A DNA stretch of 64,000 nt from Nymphaea colorata (GCF_008831285.2 NC_045146.1:5714972-5778971), one strand, 5' to 3'; positions 1-11,883 are shown, counted from the first letter of the stretch. Notes: generated by a model from the letters alone, not told the origin. Made by a program: numbers and translations.

Positions 1-642
1 AGATCATACTATGAGGATAATAAATTTACTGCTCGAGAAGCTAAAGCAATTGAGAACTTCACAGACTTCATCTCCATTACCAAGAACAGACAACCTTCCC
101 TCTCGGAAGAGTGCAAATGTAGATGACTCCGGCACCAGTTTGAGGCTTCCACAAGCCTTAACATTCTTGGGACACAAACTACTTGAGTCGATATATTTCA
201 CTCCATATCCCTCCAACTTTTGAATGATCAGATCTGCTCTTCGACCAACAAAATGGGACAAATATTTTCGCCTTCGAGACACTTGGCACCACAATTTCGT
301 TCCGATGTTTATGTTGACTTCTTTACACGGAAACAAATTAAAGGATGGATCCTCATAACCATGAAATCGAAATCCAAGCACCCAAGAATCAAATCTTCAG
401 AACTCATCTCCTTGTAGAGAAACTACGGAACCATAATCCACGTAGTCTCGCTAAACGAGAAAAAGTGTCGCACCACGGAAAACAATTCATACAAAAGACC
501 AAGAGCCCCAAAATCATAATTTCATCACATCAAACGTCAGAAAGGAGTTAATATAACACAGTCGAGAAAATAAAAAATGACCAACTAGCATAGATGAATC
601 GAAGAACACCAAAGGAAGCGGAGATCAAGGAGACAGCCAAAC
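1..642 (-). other. Intron 2 of the eEF1B gene (runs off the window)
   Basis: After the exon 2 donor at 642 no further eEF1B exon is recognisable down to base 1. A 125-codon minus-strand reading frame (4-381) has no similarity to the family and no recognisable domain, so I treat it as chance intronic sequence. It could instead be an unrelated captured fragment. Confidence 0.4.
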
Positions 643-1024
643 CTTGCCGACAGGCTCGAAGAGATGGCCTCGTACCACCGGCACACGTTCGGGAACTCCC
701 CACTTGGCGCCTTCATTACTGCAGCGTACACCCTGATGTCGTCCTTAGTCAGCAGATCTCTGCAACGAGCCAAACAGATTCCTCAGCTCAAATATCCAAA
801 CAGAGAAGTTAACCAGAGAAACACCAAAGAAGAAGAAAATTAAGCTTCAGTAAACCCAGATAAACTCGGAACAGAAAATCAAAGACCCAAAACTCGACAC
901 ATCAAGAAGAAGGAAAATGAAGGACTCTCTAGGCGTACCCAGAAATGTAAGTCTTGTTGGAGAGGAACCCATTGAGGTGCTTCAGGCCCGCTTCGGTGTG
1001 GAGATCACAGAAGGTGGCTGCCAT
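643..1024 (-). CDS. Elongation factor 1-beta (eEF1B), first two coding exons, partial at left edge
   Basis: eEF1B subunits are guanine-nucleotide exchange factors that recharge eEF1A with GTP during cytosolic translation elongation. Coding exon 1 is 939-1024; it starts MAATFCDLHTEAGLKHLNGF and ends at the donor GG|GTACG. Coding exon 2 is 643-759, entered through gttgcag and left at AAG|GTTTGG. It encodes the conserved stretch LLTKDDIRVYAAV followed by FPNVCRWYEAISS. Together these are the N-terminal GST-C-like domain of plant EF1-beta, in the right order and phase. The last exon ends with AG of a split codon, consistent with the usual Ser before FPGK. The acidic linker and the C-terminal exchange domain are not in the window, so they must lie left of base 1, or the copy is truncated. 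The start is fixed by family similarity. EF1-beta and EF1-delta are close paralogues and cannot be separated on this part alone. Confidence 0.86.
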
Positions 1025-1074
1025 TGTGAAGGGAGAGATATGGAAACCCTGTGGAGAGCGAGCGAGAGAAATGG

Positions 1075-1122
1075 AAACCCTAAAGAGGAGGGACTCAAGT
1101 GACCCCGAGGAGTGTATATATG
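1075..1122 (-). promoter_or_regulatory. eEF1B core promoter: TATA box and telo-box
   Basis: Read on the minus strand, a TATATA box (1115-1120) lies about 90 bases upstream of the eEF1B start codon. The putative leader then carries TTAGGGTTT (plus-strand AAACCCTAA at 1075-1083). This telo-box motif is known from promoters and leaders of plant translation genes such as EF1-alpha and ribosomal proteins. Transcription would start near 1085-1090. This is motif-based; no transcript data were available. Confidence 0.5.
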
Positions 1123-1184
1123 AAGATGAATATGAGAAGGATATTCTTTACCCTCCGGCGTCTGATAGTATGGCCTTACTTTAG

Positions 1185-1789
1185 AAAGAAATGGGACACA
1201 GGTTACTTGTTGAGAAATTTCCTTTCGACTCCCTAACCTTTTTTAGGTTGCGTTAGATATTAGAATTTTAAATGCACGTTACATGTAAAAAAACCGCGAA
1301 TTTGTGATCGAATGGATTTGTGATCTTAAATCCGTTGAGCTCTGCAGTGAAATAAACATACCATTAGTTTTAATCGGGGCAGCATACAATAATCAAGAAA
1401 TGAATCCAATCGGTAATGCTGCCGATTCATGCAACAGTTCACCTGAAGTTGATTATGGATTGGCAAACAATATTGTTGTATAGTATTTTTTTTAAATTAA
1501 AAAGTAAAGAACATTATACGATATCTTAAATGATATATGGAGAATAGCACACTGCATTATCAAATAAAATTTTAATTGACTGCCACCAATTGAATTAAAA
1601 GTGACCGATTCAATGTAATGCAAATTTGCAGGAGAATAGTCCCTGCATGAACAATTGTGTCTGGCTCTCATCAGCCCTCCGCAAGTCTCTTTTTATTTCG
1701 CTTGAAGAACCAGTATTCATCGCCTTTTTTTTTCCCGCACTTGTGAACACCAGAACACCCGCCATGAATGGCTTTGTCACTCAAAGTAT
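1185..1789. other. AT-rich intergenic DNA, nothing recognised
   Basis: The stretch upstream of the eEF1B promoter holds no coding region, repeat or RNA gene that I can recognise. Confidence 0.4.
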
Positions 1790-1797
1790 CCTACCTT

Positions 1798-1992
1798 CAG
1801 GGGCGGAGGGAAGGGGGGCCGGGCCGCCTAGGCCGTGGCCCCACCCTAGCCAATGAAATTTTTTATTTTTACATTGATTTTTTTTTTTAATTACGTAATG
1901 TATTTTTTGTATTAAAATTCAGTTTGACCCTACCCGGATTCAGAGGTCGAACTGTCGGCCCGCCCCTGAAGAAAATCGTGGCTCCGCCCCTG
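1798..1992. mobile_element. Non-autonomous hAT-type miniature element (195 bp) with perfect 8-bp target duplication
   Basis: The element begins CAGGGGCGGAG and ends CTCCGCCCCTG, an exact 11-bp terminal inverted repeat of the CAGGG type found in hAT transposons. It is flanked on both sides by the identical 8 bases CCTACCTT (1790-1797 and 1993-2000), the duplication length typical of hAT. The inside is AT-rich between GC-rich ends and has no coding capacity. The perfect duplication suggests a fairly recent insertion. Confidence 0.85.
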
Positions 1993-2344
1993 CCTACCTT
2001 TGCCCTTTTTATATAAAGAAAGGCCTTCCCTGTCAGAAAAAAAGTCTGTAGTCATCCCTGCACCTCCCACTTTTTTGCCTCCCTCTCATTCAAGCCCTAA
2101 ACTGCATTATTATGAGCTTTTAGCAGACCAGTTGGTTCAGTTGTTTGGAAACAACCAAGGCTTCTTAATCATCAAAACTAACAATAGCATATGAGAGAAG
2201 CTAGTTATCATAGCGTACTAGATCGGACGAAGGTTAAGGCTTGGAAAGGCGATTCAATTTGTTCGTGTTGATTTTATTGCTAGTGTGTGTGAGGTAGGTA
2301 AGGTAAGCAAGAGTAGAAGGAATGCTTCAGCTTGTCTCTTGTAG

Positions 2345-2715
2345 AGATGTCAATATATTCTATTTGAATCGAATATCCGATCGATCCGATCCGAAAAAAT
2401 CCGATATAGATAAAAATTTAATATCCGATTAAGAAATCGCATCAGATTTGGATTTAATAAATGACATCGGATTCAGATTCGGATATACATAAATATCGGA
2501 TCGGATTCAGATACGGATTCAGATTCAGATATACATAAATATCGGATCGGATTCAGATACGGATTCGGATCAGATTCATTTTTATACAAATACCCTCTAT
2601 CTAATACTTGAAAAATGGCAAAATCCAGTTCAAAATTTGGATTTGGATTCGGATATAAATATAAAAATCGGATTCAGATTGTAAAATCAGATTTCGGATT
2701 CGGATATGACTTTGC
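2345..2715. repeat. CGGAT-rich dispersed repeat, copy 1
   Basis: The stretch is dominated by variants of GGATTCGGAT and contains a nearly exact internal direct duplication (around 2460-2570). It matches copies at 11884-12245 and about 62025-62350 in order and wording, including the shared segments ATATCCGATTAAGAAAT and CAAAATCCGGTTCAAAATT. It has no coding capacity and its class is unknown. Confidence 0.6.
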
Positions 2716-2754
2716 CAGTAATTATGCACAGTAATGGATTTATTAGTCAAGAAA

Positions 2755-4020
2755 TTGCCAGTACTACTCAAGACTCATCCTGGTACCTAGACACAAGCAC
2801 TTCCCACCATCCATGTGATGAACTCTAATCAAAACCTGCAAGGTAAAGTCCCTTACCATGGATCTAGTTCTATTATTGTTGACGATTGTAATAAAATCCT
2901 AATTAAAAACTATAGGGAATGTGTCCCTACTTGGCAAAACATCATCTTTTGTTTTAAAAAATGTGTTACATGCTCCTGATGCATACAAGAATCATAGTGG
3001 CAAGGTTTACCAATGATAATTGATGCTCCATTCTGTTTTCTTGTAATGGTTTTATTGTTAAGGATATGCAGATAGGCAAGGTTCTTCACACAAGGCCGAT
3101 TGAGGAAGGAGGGCTCTATAGATGCATGAGGGAGAGGCGACTCCAAGGGAAATGTAAGCAACGTTTCAAGATGATGGCCAATTAAAGGCTACTAATGTTT
3201 CCTTAGTTTCATAAAATTCTTGCTCAAGTTTTTCAATTATGACATTTGTGTCTAGGACATGGACAGTTTGAATTGAACTCCTTGAAAGATGCTGGTTTAA
3301 TTTCTATTAATGATAAACATAAACTAGACTTGTGTTCTACATGCGTGCTTGGAAAAATGCATAAAATTTCTTTTCCAAAGGCATGAATTTCATGCTTCTA
3401 AACTGCTCTAAGTGATACACGCTGATATTTGGGGGGCAGCACCATGTGCTTTATGAGAAGGCTACATATATTATCTTTTAATGGTTGGCGTATGACTATT
3501 CCCACTTCTCATGGATCCTTCCTTTATCCAAGAAAAGTGATATTTTTTCCTGTTTTATAGCTTTATTAAACATAGTGGAACGTCAACTTGAGACCAAAAT
3601 TAAATTTTTTCCCTCATAATATGTATGCAGGAGGCGATTTCTTGAGCAAAGATGTTAGCACATTTCTTGAAAACCAAGGTATCCATTGAAGGATAACCTA
3701 TCCCTATACATCCTAGCAAAATGAAATAGTAGAAAGAAAGCACAAAAGCTGGATATAAAGCTCTTGCCGTAGCTGTTTCAAAACTTGTTTGATTGAGATC
3801 TTTTCTCAAGAAACTTAAAATTGACATTGAAGCTGCACTAGTGCTCAGATGTGATAATCTTGGATTGCTGCCAACTTAGTCTTTTATGCAGAAACAAAGC
3901 ATACTGAAATCTACTTTCATTTTGTTAGAGAGAAAGTCACCAATAAAAATGTTCAAATAGAGTTCATCATGTCAAAAGAACAGTTGGCTGATATTTTGAC
4001 TAAAGAGATGTTAGAATAAA
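2755..4020 (+). pseudogene. Ty1/Copia retrotransposon remnant lacking its reverse transcriptase
   Basis: Frame-shifted pieces of a Copia polyprotein appear in the correct order. They are a protease-like SWYLDTSTSHH (about 2777), a GAG-pre-integrase stretch with LDLCSTCVLGKMHK (about 3325), an integrase core ending YPYTSQQNEIVERKHK (about 3700-3745), and then directly an RNase H end with VLRCDNLGLLPT and SKEQLADILTKEM (about 3840-4015). The whole reverse-transcriptase region between integrase and RNase H is missing and many stop codons are present. LTRs could not be delimited; the (CT)-rich stretch after 4020 may be LTR-derived. Confidence 0.75.
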
Positions 4021-5035
4021 TTATTTCCAAACCAGAGGAGCTATCTAAATCTGAAGATTCCTCTCCAGATAAGAAAGATATTGTATTCTAACATTATTTC
4101 TTGTACTCTTTTCAAAAGCTGTAATCACCATGTGAATCTAGATCCTAAAATCAATGATCTCAAATGTGTCAAATGAGCATCAAAAATCATATTACTCTCT
4201 CTCTCTCGTGACTCTGTGTGAAAAGAGAGAGATTTCTATTGTGGACGTAGGCTGCTTTCTATTACATCTTCTCTTTCTCTCTTGATTGTGCGCTAATATT
4301 GACTGATGTGGGTGTCGACAAAGTAGAATAAAGAAGAATGGAGATTACCTTGGGCTGCTGTCCTCAGGGGAGTAGTTGCTGGTCGCTTAGGAAAAGCGTG
4401 GGGACGGTAACACTGATCTTTAGTTGGTCGAGTTTGAGTCAAGTGAATCCTTTGTAACAAATGGTGTTCAACAGCAGCGGGAGATATGTTTTCAGACGGT
4501 GTAGCAACATGGACATCATCTTGTGATTCGCAGTCAGGAGAGACCAAAGGGGTTAGGTTCATTAGAAAGATTTGATATAAATAAATAGGGACTATAACTC
4601 CCATTGAGGCCCTTGGATTAGGCGATCCTTTGGTTGAATGTCATGGACTTCACTCATGGATCCACAAGAAGATGATGGGAGTGGAACATATGCGGTCATA
4701 TTCATCATCCCATAAACCTTCTATCTGAGGATTGCATTTGATGTTGAATCTGAAATAAACATGGGGCTGCATTAGACTCAGAGAACAATTATGACACCAT
4801 GTTAAAGGAAAAGAGGATAATTGAAAGCCTAGGCTAATCCTTCAATTAATTAATGTTCAACAGAACATGATTAGGCTCGCATATCTCAATTGATTCATGT
4901 CCTATGTTTCCTTCTGACAAAAGGGACCAAGTCCCTCTGCTAGCAAATATTTCGAAGAAAATGCTTTTCCCTACTTGGCTTGTCAGGCTCCGAACCAACT
5001 CTGGACCCTGGGGACAAGAGAAAATGGCATAGGCT

Positions 5036-5450
5036 CTATGTCACACGGATACTTGGGTTTGGCCCACGTATCCGTATCTATACTCTGATACCTGAATCCC
5101 GATACCGATACTCCTTGGATACGTCTGGATCGGGTCTGAGTCAAACCCGATCCGAACCTGTTAAAGAAAACCCGATTTCTTTTTGATCGACATTTCTTTC
5201 TCCCTTTCACCCGACGAGGTGTGTGCCTTTAGGGTTTATGCAGCTGTAGCAGATCATGGGCAAAGATGGCAGATAGTTTAATGTTTTTTGTGATGAACTA
5301 TTAGTTTTAGTTTAATGTTTTTTTTTTCATTTTATCATTTAATAATATAAAATTAGCCGTATCCGCGTATCCTAAAAAATTAAAAATTACTGTATCCGTA
5401 CCCGTATCCTCGTACCCATACCCATATCGTACCAGTATCCGTGTGACTTA
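5036..5450. mobile_element. Non-autonomous DNA element (415 bp) with perfect 9-bp target duplication, probably Mutator-like
   Basis: The ends are CTATGTCACACGGATAC and its inverted partner GTATCCGTGTGACTTA, sharing GTCACACGGATAC exactly. The 9 bases GCATAGGCT flank both sides (5027-5035 and 5451-5459). A 9-bp duplication is typical of Mutator-like elements. Inside are repeated variants of GTATCCGTACCC and no coding region. A related copy with related ends lies at 29714-30063. Confidence 0.78.
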
Positions 5451-5569
5451 GCATAGGCTTCTTCTCTTCGAGTATCTCCACCCCTCCCCCTCTTTCTTCA
5501 TGTCTTAGCTAGCTACCGTAGTAGTAGATCCATTCTTGAAGCATTGGCTATCAAAAGCTCAACCTGAAA

Positions 5570-5795
5570 AAATCACTCGGGATCTAAAATCCACATCCGA
5601 CACCACCCCCCAGCCCCCCTCCTCCTTCTCATCCGATTTCAAATCCTTGCTTTCTACGTTAAAGTAAGTATGGATTTGAAATCCACGTTACGGGTGCATT
5701 GCATACTGAAATCTAGAGTTCCATATAAGCGTGGATTTCAGCTATCATGAATTTTAGATTTGCTCAGATTTAAAATCTGTCAAACGCGACCTTAG
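5570..5795. repeat. Fragment ending in GTCAAACGCGACC, related to the 26-kb Harbinger-like element
   Basis: The stretch holds several GATTTGAAATCC/GATTTAAAATC motifs and ends TCTGTCAAACGCGACCTTA. This resembles the inverted end GGTCACGTTTGATTGCC of the element at 25969-26943. No opposite end was found, so it looks truncated. Confidence 0.35.
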
Positions 5796-5843
5796 AGTAT
5801 CATTCCCCGTTGTATTTATTTTGATTTGGAGATGACCTTCTTA

Positions 5844-6106
5844 GGGGACGTTTGATCGCAACTTAGCTGCTTCACCTATTTGGTACATGATTTGTCCCAA
5901 TTTCGAGTAAGTTTTTAAAGAGAGAGAGAGAGAGAGAAAGAGTAAGTTTTTTGTCGTTGGAAATTTATAATCAGGGGATGATAAGAAATTACCAACGGAA
6001 ACGTCCAAGGCTTTAAGCCCGCTCAGTTTTGCGGCTAAATAGCAATTGGAATAAGCCTTTTCTTTTCGCGATAAAGATTTCCTCCTCGCAACCAAACACG
6101 TCCTCG
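5844..6106. mobile_element. Tourist-like MITE (PIF/Harbinger type), 263 bp
   Basis: The left end GGGGACGTTTGATCGCAA and the right end, read inverted as CGAGGACGTGTTTGGTTGCGA, form an imperfect terminal repeat. TTA precedes the left end and TAA follows the right one, close to the 3-bp TWA target of this superfamily but not an exact duplication. A short (GA)n tract lies inside. No coding capacity. Confidence 0.55.
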
Positions 6107-6289
6107 TAAATGAGGACTCATCATATAAAATAACTGAAACAATCTACTAAAGAGCAGTGTTCATGAAATTTATTCGTTGAATGTCAAGCTACGGTTGACC
6201 CGTTCCTACCTGTTTATGATGGTTTCGCATGTAGATTAGATTAACAAATTGGGGCTACCATGAATTCGCGTAATCGTGACAACAAATTC

Positions 6290-6800
6290 ACGAGAACAGG
6301 ACGCCCACGAGACGACGAGCTCAGGCTCGGCCAGCTCCAGCTTCGCTCCACCCACATATTACTTAGCTCGAGTTCAACTTCGACTCGAGCTTTGTGACGC
6401 GAGCTCGAGTCAATAAAACCGCTTACTGATTCTTTTTTTTTTTTTTTTTTTTCTGTAAATGAAAATGGAAACCATAAAGAGAGTTAAAATTCGTTAAAAA
6501 TTATGCACATAACCTCAAAGATTAACAAACAAAAAAGACATAAGCCAAGTTAATTTGGTCGAGGTCGTGTAACTCAAACTTGAATTCATCTATTATTCAG
6601 GTTCTAATTAAAGCTTAAAGCTCAAGATTAAACGAGTCCAAGTTGACTCGCTACCACTTGTCTATTACTCAAGTTTTAACTAAAGCTCGTGCTTGATTCC
6701 TTTTATTAGATGAGGCAAGCTTATGTGAGCAAGTTTGAGAGCTCGAGTGGAGCTTCCATGGGTGAGTTCAAGTCAATGGCTCGTTATCAAAACTAGATTC
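6290..6800. repeat. GAGCTCGAG-rich dispersed repeat, copy 1
   Basis: Self-complementary GAGCTCGAGT motifs recur on both sides of an AT-rich middle with a long T-run (6430-6452). A second, shorter region with the same motif style lies at 10840-11090. The ends and class could not be fixed. Confidence 0.4.
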
Positions 6801-6849
6801 ATAGCTTACAAGTAGGGACAATAATTGTAACTCAAAGTTTCACAATTTC

Positions 6850-7224
6850 CTCGTGACGTCTTCAAGGGCCACATCTTTAAAACATGGTATATTTTGAAAC
6901 AGCACATTTAAGCATGTCACTACATTAAGTCCAAATTCTTCTTTTTAACTTTCCTGGCACATGCAAACACTACCAATACTTTACGAGCATGTTTCCTTGA
7001 AATTCAAAACCCAAAAAGGAAAAATATTTTCAAAATGTTTTCAGTGGTGTTGGCGATAACTTTATCCGTAACCAATGTGAAGACACATATTAACAAATTA
7101 AATACATTCTTCATTAACCAATTGAATATATACCAACATTACCCTAATTTTTAGGGAACTAGGCACATCGAAACATATTTACAGAAATAGAGCAAAATTC
7201 TATCGTACACTAACTAGATCTGTT
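6850..7224 (-). other. Probable 3' untranslated and downstream region of PPH
   Basis: The AT-rich stretch after the PPH stop codon has no other gene or repeat that I recognise. The polyadenylation site could not be placed. Confidence 0.3.
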
Positions 7225-10200
7225 TCACAAGCTGGACATCCGGGATCTGAACAAAGAATTCAAGCTGTTCCAAACGGAAACATTAGATCCAAAGAAATGC
7301 ACTCTCACTAGCTTCCTTGATCCTTCCTTGTGGAACTCAACCTCCCTCGAAAGGTCATCTTCGACAAACTCAAGATCATCAAGAAGGGGCAGGGAAACAG
7401 CACCATCGGACTCCAGGTTTCCAATCCATCCCCGTAATAGATAGTTCACCACCTATTAACAGTTTGCAGAGGTGAAATTTCAGTAACTACCAAAGTGCAG
7501 TATAATTATTGTTCATGGGATGAAAACTCTTCACAATTTCCTTTTACCACTTTTTTGCATGCAAATGTCATATGTGGATGTAGACTACCTCGAACAAATC
7601 CCATTTCAGCAGGTGTTATTAGCCTTGATCTAGCATCCTACGACAGCTCTTGACTGACCTATGTTCTAATACATATAATGCTCGGGGTAATTATGCGCCA
7701 CGGTGTTAAATTTTCAAATAAAATACGTTAATTTCAATCAACAGTATCTTTGAGTTTCAACAGGGGCTGGCATTCCTGTAAATATTTTACATACATTCAC
7801 GAGACGAAATTCTACCAGGCCAGTTACAACATTTCATGAAGAATATTAAGTAGAAATTAGTTAACGAACTAAGTCAATTTCCTTGGCCCTGAAATGTCCC
7901 AAATGCACTTTGGAAGGTTAGTTTTGTTAAAAGCAGCAAAATGAGAAAGAATCCTGGCATGAACCTATGTAGAGACCGCAGTTGAGTCAAAGCCAAAAAG
8001 AGCAATGCTGCAATGATAACTTTTACATGTTAAACATCAGTTGAAGCTTACCTCAGGCACCTCATCATGTGGACAGTGACCAGCCGGACTAATTTCATAA
8101 TAAGGAGCCTCAGGTAATTGTCGTTTCACCTGGCGCCCCCACACAGGCTTCACCCATGGATCTTCTCTACCATACACAAGACACACGGGTACCTTGTTCA
8201 TCTCGCACCTGCAACAGCATAAATTATAGAGTCAACACACAAATGTAGCAAGACAATCTAGGAATTTACCTGAATCAGTATAATACCTGGACAAAGATTC
8301 TTGAAAGGAAAGTTGTCCCTTAGGAGCAAACATTATTGAAGCAAAAGATGCAGCTGCAGCAGGGTGTTGTGTTATCTCCAGGATACGGGAAAGTACTCTG
8401 TCAGTCTTGATTGATCCATCAGCATACACTTGCTTAAGCACCTTATCTATGCTACGAGGGTCACTGATCCTTCGCCACCTGTGAATAAGCAAAGAATGGA
8501 TCAATCCGGGCTTCATCTCACCTTGGGAAGTGAAGAAATACACACATGTTTCTTTCACTGATGAACATGAGTTAACTACAATTAAGAGAATAAATACATC
8601 ATGATCTGGAGCACTTACACAAATTCTAAAAATTTCTTCAGGTTTTGAGGCAGAGGGAATGTTCCAGCCCATGGGAATAGCCTGGCCAATTTTGGAGAGG
8701 TTACTGGATTAGGAAGAAGGCCCCAGAATGGTGTGGCATTGAGAAGTGTAACACCCTTCACCAACTCAGGATTGGATGCGGCCAAATAGACTGCAACGAA
8801 TCCACCCAGTGAATTGCCGACAACATATACAGGTTGACCAATAACCTGTCACAGGAGAATATCATTCAGTCCCCTTCCATAGGAATCTCCAGTTAATTCT
8901 AGGCGACTCTTCAGTTCGGCCACCAAATTATGGACATGCTCCTGATTTATCAGAAAAACAAAAAGGAAAAGAACAACACGAGAAAGAAAATAACAAGATC
9001 GGGCCACTAAAGAAAGTACCATCCTCTACACACACACACACACACAAGAACAGAAGCACATGCACAAGAATACACAAATCCCCAGCCACACGTGCGGTCT
9101 GGTGCATACTCATGAGGAACAGTTTGCTGAGGTTTATTCCAGCCAGCAATGCATTTCTAATTATTCATACGTCCACTCCACGAAACATGCAAGATCCATG
9201 GAAAAAGACTGATATTTAAAGCCACAGTTCACCAAAAAATAGAGCTCTCGGCCTTATGCAAGGTTTTTTTTTTTTTAATTATTTATTTATTTAGAAGACT
9301 GAAGCAAGCAAACCAACGAAGGCAAATACAATGAGCAAGCAGGTAGATAGACACAATAACTATACTTGAAAGGGACGAGAACTAGAAAAACATAGAAGTA
9401 CTCACATTTATAACGCTTAAGCAAGCAAGTATAATAAGAATTTGAAGAGTCAGTTTTGTTATCAGAGGCAGACACCTATACGATGCAATAAATAAACAGA
9501 ATAGCATATGGGTTCAGTAAACACATAGCTTCCAAATTATTCAACAAAGATAACCCCGTCTTAAATGCAAAATCGTGACATTCCAATATATTGGCGAAAT
9601 AGAATCAGCAAATTTTACAGAATCTCTAAAAACAACAAGAGCAGCGATTTTCAACAAAGTTACCTGCTCAACAAAGTCACGAATTTGATCCCTCCACAGA
9701 TCAACCGAATACGCCAACTCCTCCGCCCAGGGCTCGGTTTCCTTCCCAAAACCCCAAAACAGATCCTGGCCTTCCGAATCATGCCCTCCGTCAGAAGGTG
9801 CAGGGTCTTCGGCGGGCAAAGACATCCCTTGACCGAGGAAATCAACCGCCCAAACCCTGTATTCTCTGCCCAGATCCATCAGTTGCTTCTCAAAATGGAA
9901 CGCCCCCACCCCGAAACCCGGCAAGAAGAGCACGGCAGGAGAATTCAGGTTCTCCGATCCCGCCGTCTCATAGTAAACCCTCAACCGAGGTTTCCACTCC
10001 CAAAAACCTCTACTTATCGAAGACTCAGCCTCTCCTTCCCCAGAATACTCCGGCAGGCCGGGAATCACAATTCGCTGAGAATCATCCTCAAAATCTTGGA
10101 CCAATTTCTCCGGTCTGGAGTCCCTAAGAAAGTCGATGAGCCGAGATCTGTCGATCCTACCGCCCTTCAGGCTCCCGCGACCAGACTGCTTGGATCTCAC

Positions 10201-10305
10201 CCTAAACCTCGCGGAGACGCACCACTTTTCATTCTTCTTCGGTTTGGGACAACATGATTGCAGATGCAGATGGGATGAAGAGCTTGAGATCGACAACAGC
10301 TCCAT
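7225..10305 (-). CDS. PPH: Pheophytinase (PPH), complete, five exons
   Basis: PPH is the chloroplast alpha/beta hydrolase that removes phytol from pheophytin to give pheophorbide during chlorophyll breakdown in senescence. Exons, in order of transcription: 9664-10305, 8619-8845, 8287-8478, 8052-8208, 7225-7452. All introns are GT-AG and phases match; the spliced CDS encodes 481 residues against about 484 in Arabidopsis PPH. The Ser-rich first 60 residues fit a plastid transit peptide. Conserved blocks are LFLPGFGVGAFHFEKQL, WAVDFLGQG and WGFG before the nucleophile. The likely triad is Ser226 in GNSLGG, Asp370 in GREDPW and His398 in PAGHCPH. The start at 10305 (MELLSI) matches the family start; an in-frame ATG 57 bases upstream (10362) would only lengthen the N-terminus. 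No frame breaks are seen, so the gene looks intact. Confidence 0.95.
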
Positions 10306-10839
10306 CAAATATCGCGAAAATGAAGCACTTGTATGAAGGAGAAGAAGAAGCACGAAGAACACACTTCCCCGCGTGAAAACCCCACGATTTCACGCGCGGG
10401 ACACAGACGGAGAGGGGGTTACTGAAGGCTAAGGGAATAATACCGTACGGGACCGAAAAAGGCGGAAGGAAAGAGAAGGTGCCGGAGAGGATTCAAGGAG
10501 GTCTCTTGTTCTCCAGGAAGGCCGGAAGGAATCAGGGAGACCAAGGAGCAAGGAAGTCGGCGACCTTCGATTCTTTCCCGCCACCTGCACTCCGCGGAGA
10601 TGGGGGCAGAAGAAGGGAAGAAGCTTGTGGCAGCACGGAGTCACAAATTACAACAGTACCCCACTATCATGACGATAATGCCCTTCCAAAGTGTAGGCAA
10701 AGGAGATCAACTTTCGACGATAAGACCCCTACGGTACGGCAATAATTTTAAAACTGCCTCTCTTTTTTTATTTTTTATATTTGTAACAATTTAGATTAAA
10801 GTTTGTAGTCTAAGACTTCGAATGCTACCGAAACCAAAA

Positions 10840-11090
10840 GAAACACAAGGCTCAACTAAACGAACCTTGAGCTTGACTTCACTCTAAACTCTAACAATAC
10901 CTTTTTTGAGTTCCAGCTTGACTCGATTAAGGTTCGACAAATGAGTTTATATTAACTTGATTAAGGTTCGACAAACTTGATTAAGACTTGAGCTCGACTC
11001 GACAGTTACATGTTGAGTCGTTAAGCAAATGATTCAGCTCGAACTGGTTCACGAGCCAAACTTTCACGAGTTGTATTTGTTTTCATTCCT
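10840..11090. repeat. GAGCTCGA-rich dispersed repeat, copy 2 (degenerate)
   Basis: Repeated CTCGACTCGA/GAGCTCGA and TTGATTAAGGTTCGACAA motifs, including a near-exact direct repeat of the latter within about 40 bases, resemble the repeat at 6290-6800. It lies upstream of PPH. Confidence 0.35.
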
Positions 11091-11883
11091 ACTAGTTGTA
11101 CATATTAATTATGTTAATGATGGTGTGAATACCAAAACTACTTTTTTTGATAAAAGGTGAGTATGAAAAATGATATATGAGAACTTTACAATGGATGTTA
11201 CTAAAAGTAACTCATAATAATTGGTAAAACACTGCATCATAAACCATCGCCAGAGAGCTTTTAGATTTGTAATTTTAATCGAGAAAAAAAATAAACTTGT
11301 ATAGATTTTTTTTAAACTCGTTGCCAGGGGCAAGAAAGGAAAGTCGCTAATCCGCAAGGGATCCTGCTCCTGACGGTGTTAGAGGGTGATTGGAGAGGGG
11401 AAGGTTGGTGAGGCGTGGAAGCATCTGCCGAAGCGCCACGCCACCACTACCAGCCCGTCACGCTACTCTTACTGACGTGGCGATATTTGTCTTTGTGATC
11501 TTCACGTTTTCAACACACGTCTCTTCCACTTTCCGCCGAAAATGTCAACAAACCTAACGCTTTTGCCCGTATTCATAACGATGATTCATCTCTTTTATTT
11601 TTAATTTTTGAAGGTTAAATCATAATTTTAAAATATTTTAAATTAACCTTTTTTTTTTTCTCAAGAAAAACTTATATCAGCCACCCATCCTAAAATAAAA
11701 ACCCTAAAACTCCACCTGAGGTATTTATACTTCAAGTTAACAATATTCCAATATAGGCCCAAACACTAAAACTTGATCCAAGACATCCAACTAAGTTGGG
11801 AAGGGCTGAACCTGCACCGCCTTTGCCCCTTTGGTGTGTGCCGTGGACCTCCTCATGCGCCCCTCCTCTGGTTCGATCTAAAA

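Noticed and set aside
4293-4800. Minus-strand frame of 103 codons with a PBS-like ATGGTGTCATAATTG upstream
   Set aside because: It may be another Copia scrap, but no conserved domain is visible and the PBS match is weak.
9541-9663. Extension of PPH exon 1 past 9664
   Set aside because: A GTAACT donor follows FVEQ, and exon 2 resumes with VIGQPVYVVGNS in phase, so the extra codons are intronic.
9565-10257. A 230-codon plus-strand open frame
   Set aside because: It is the antisense shadow of PPH exon 1 and has no domain of its own.
10479-10745. Overlapping 71-88 codon frames on both strands upstream of PPH
   Set aside because: Both are explained by GC-rich promoter or leader sequence; no family similarity was seen.
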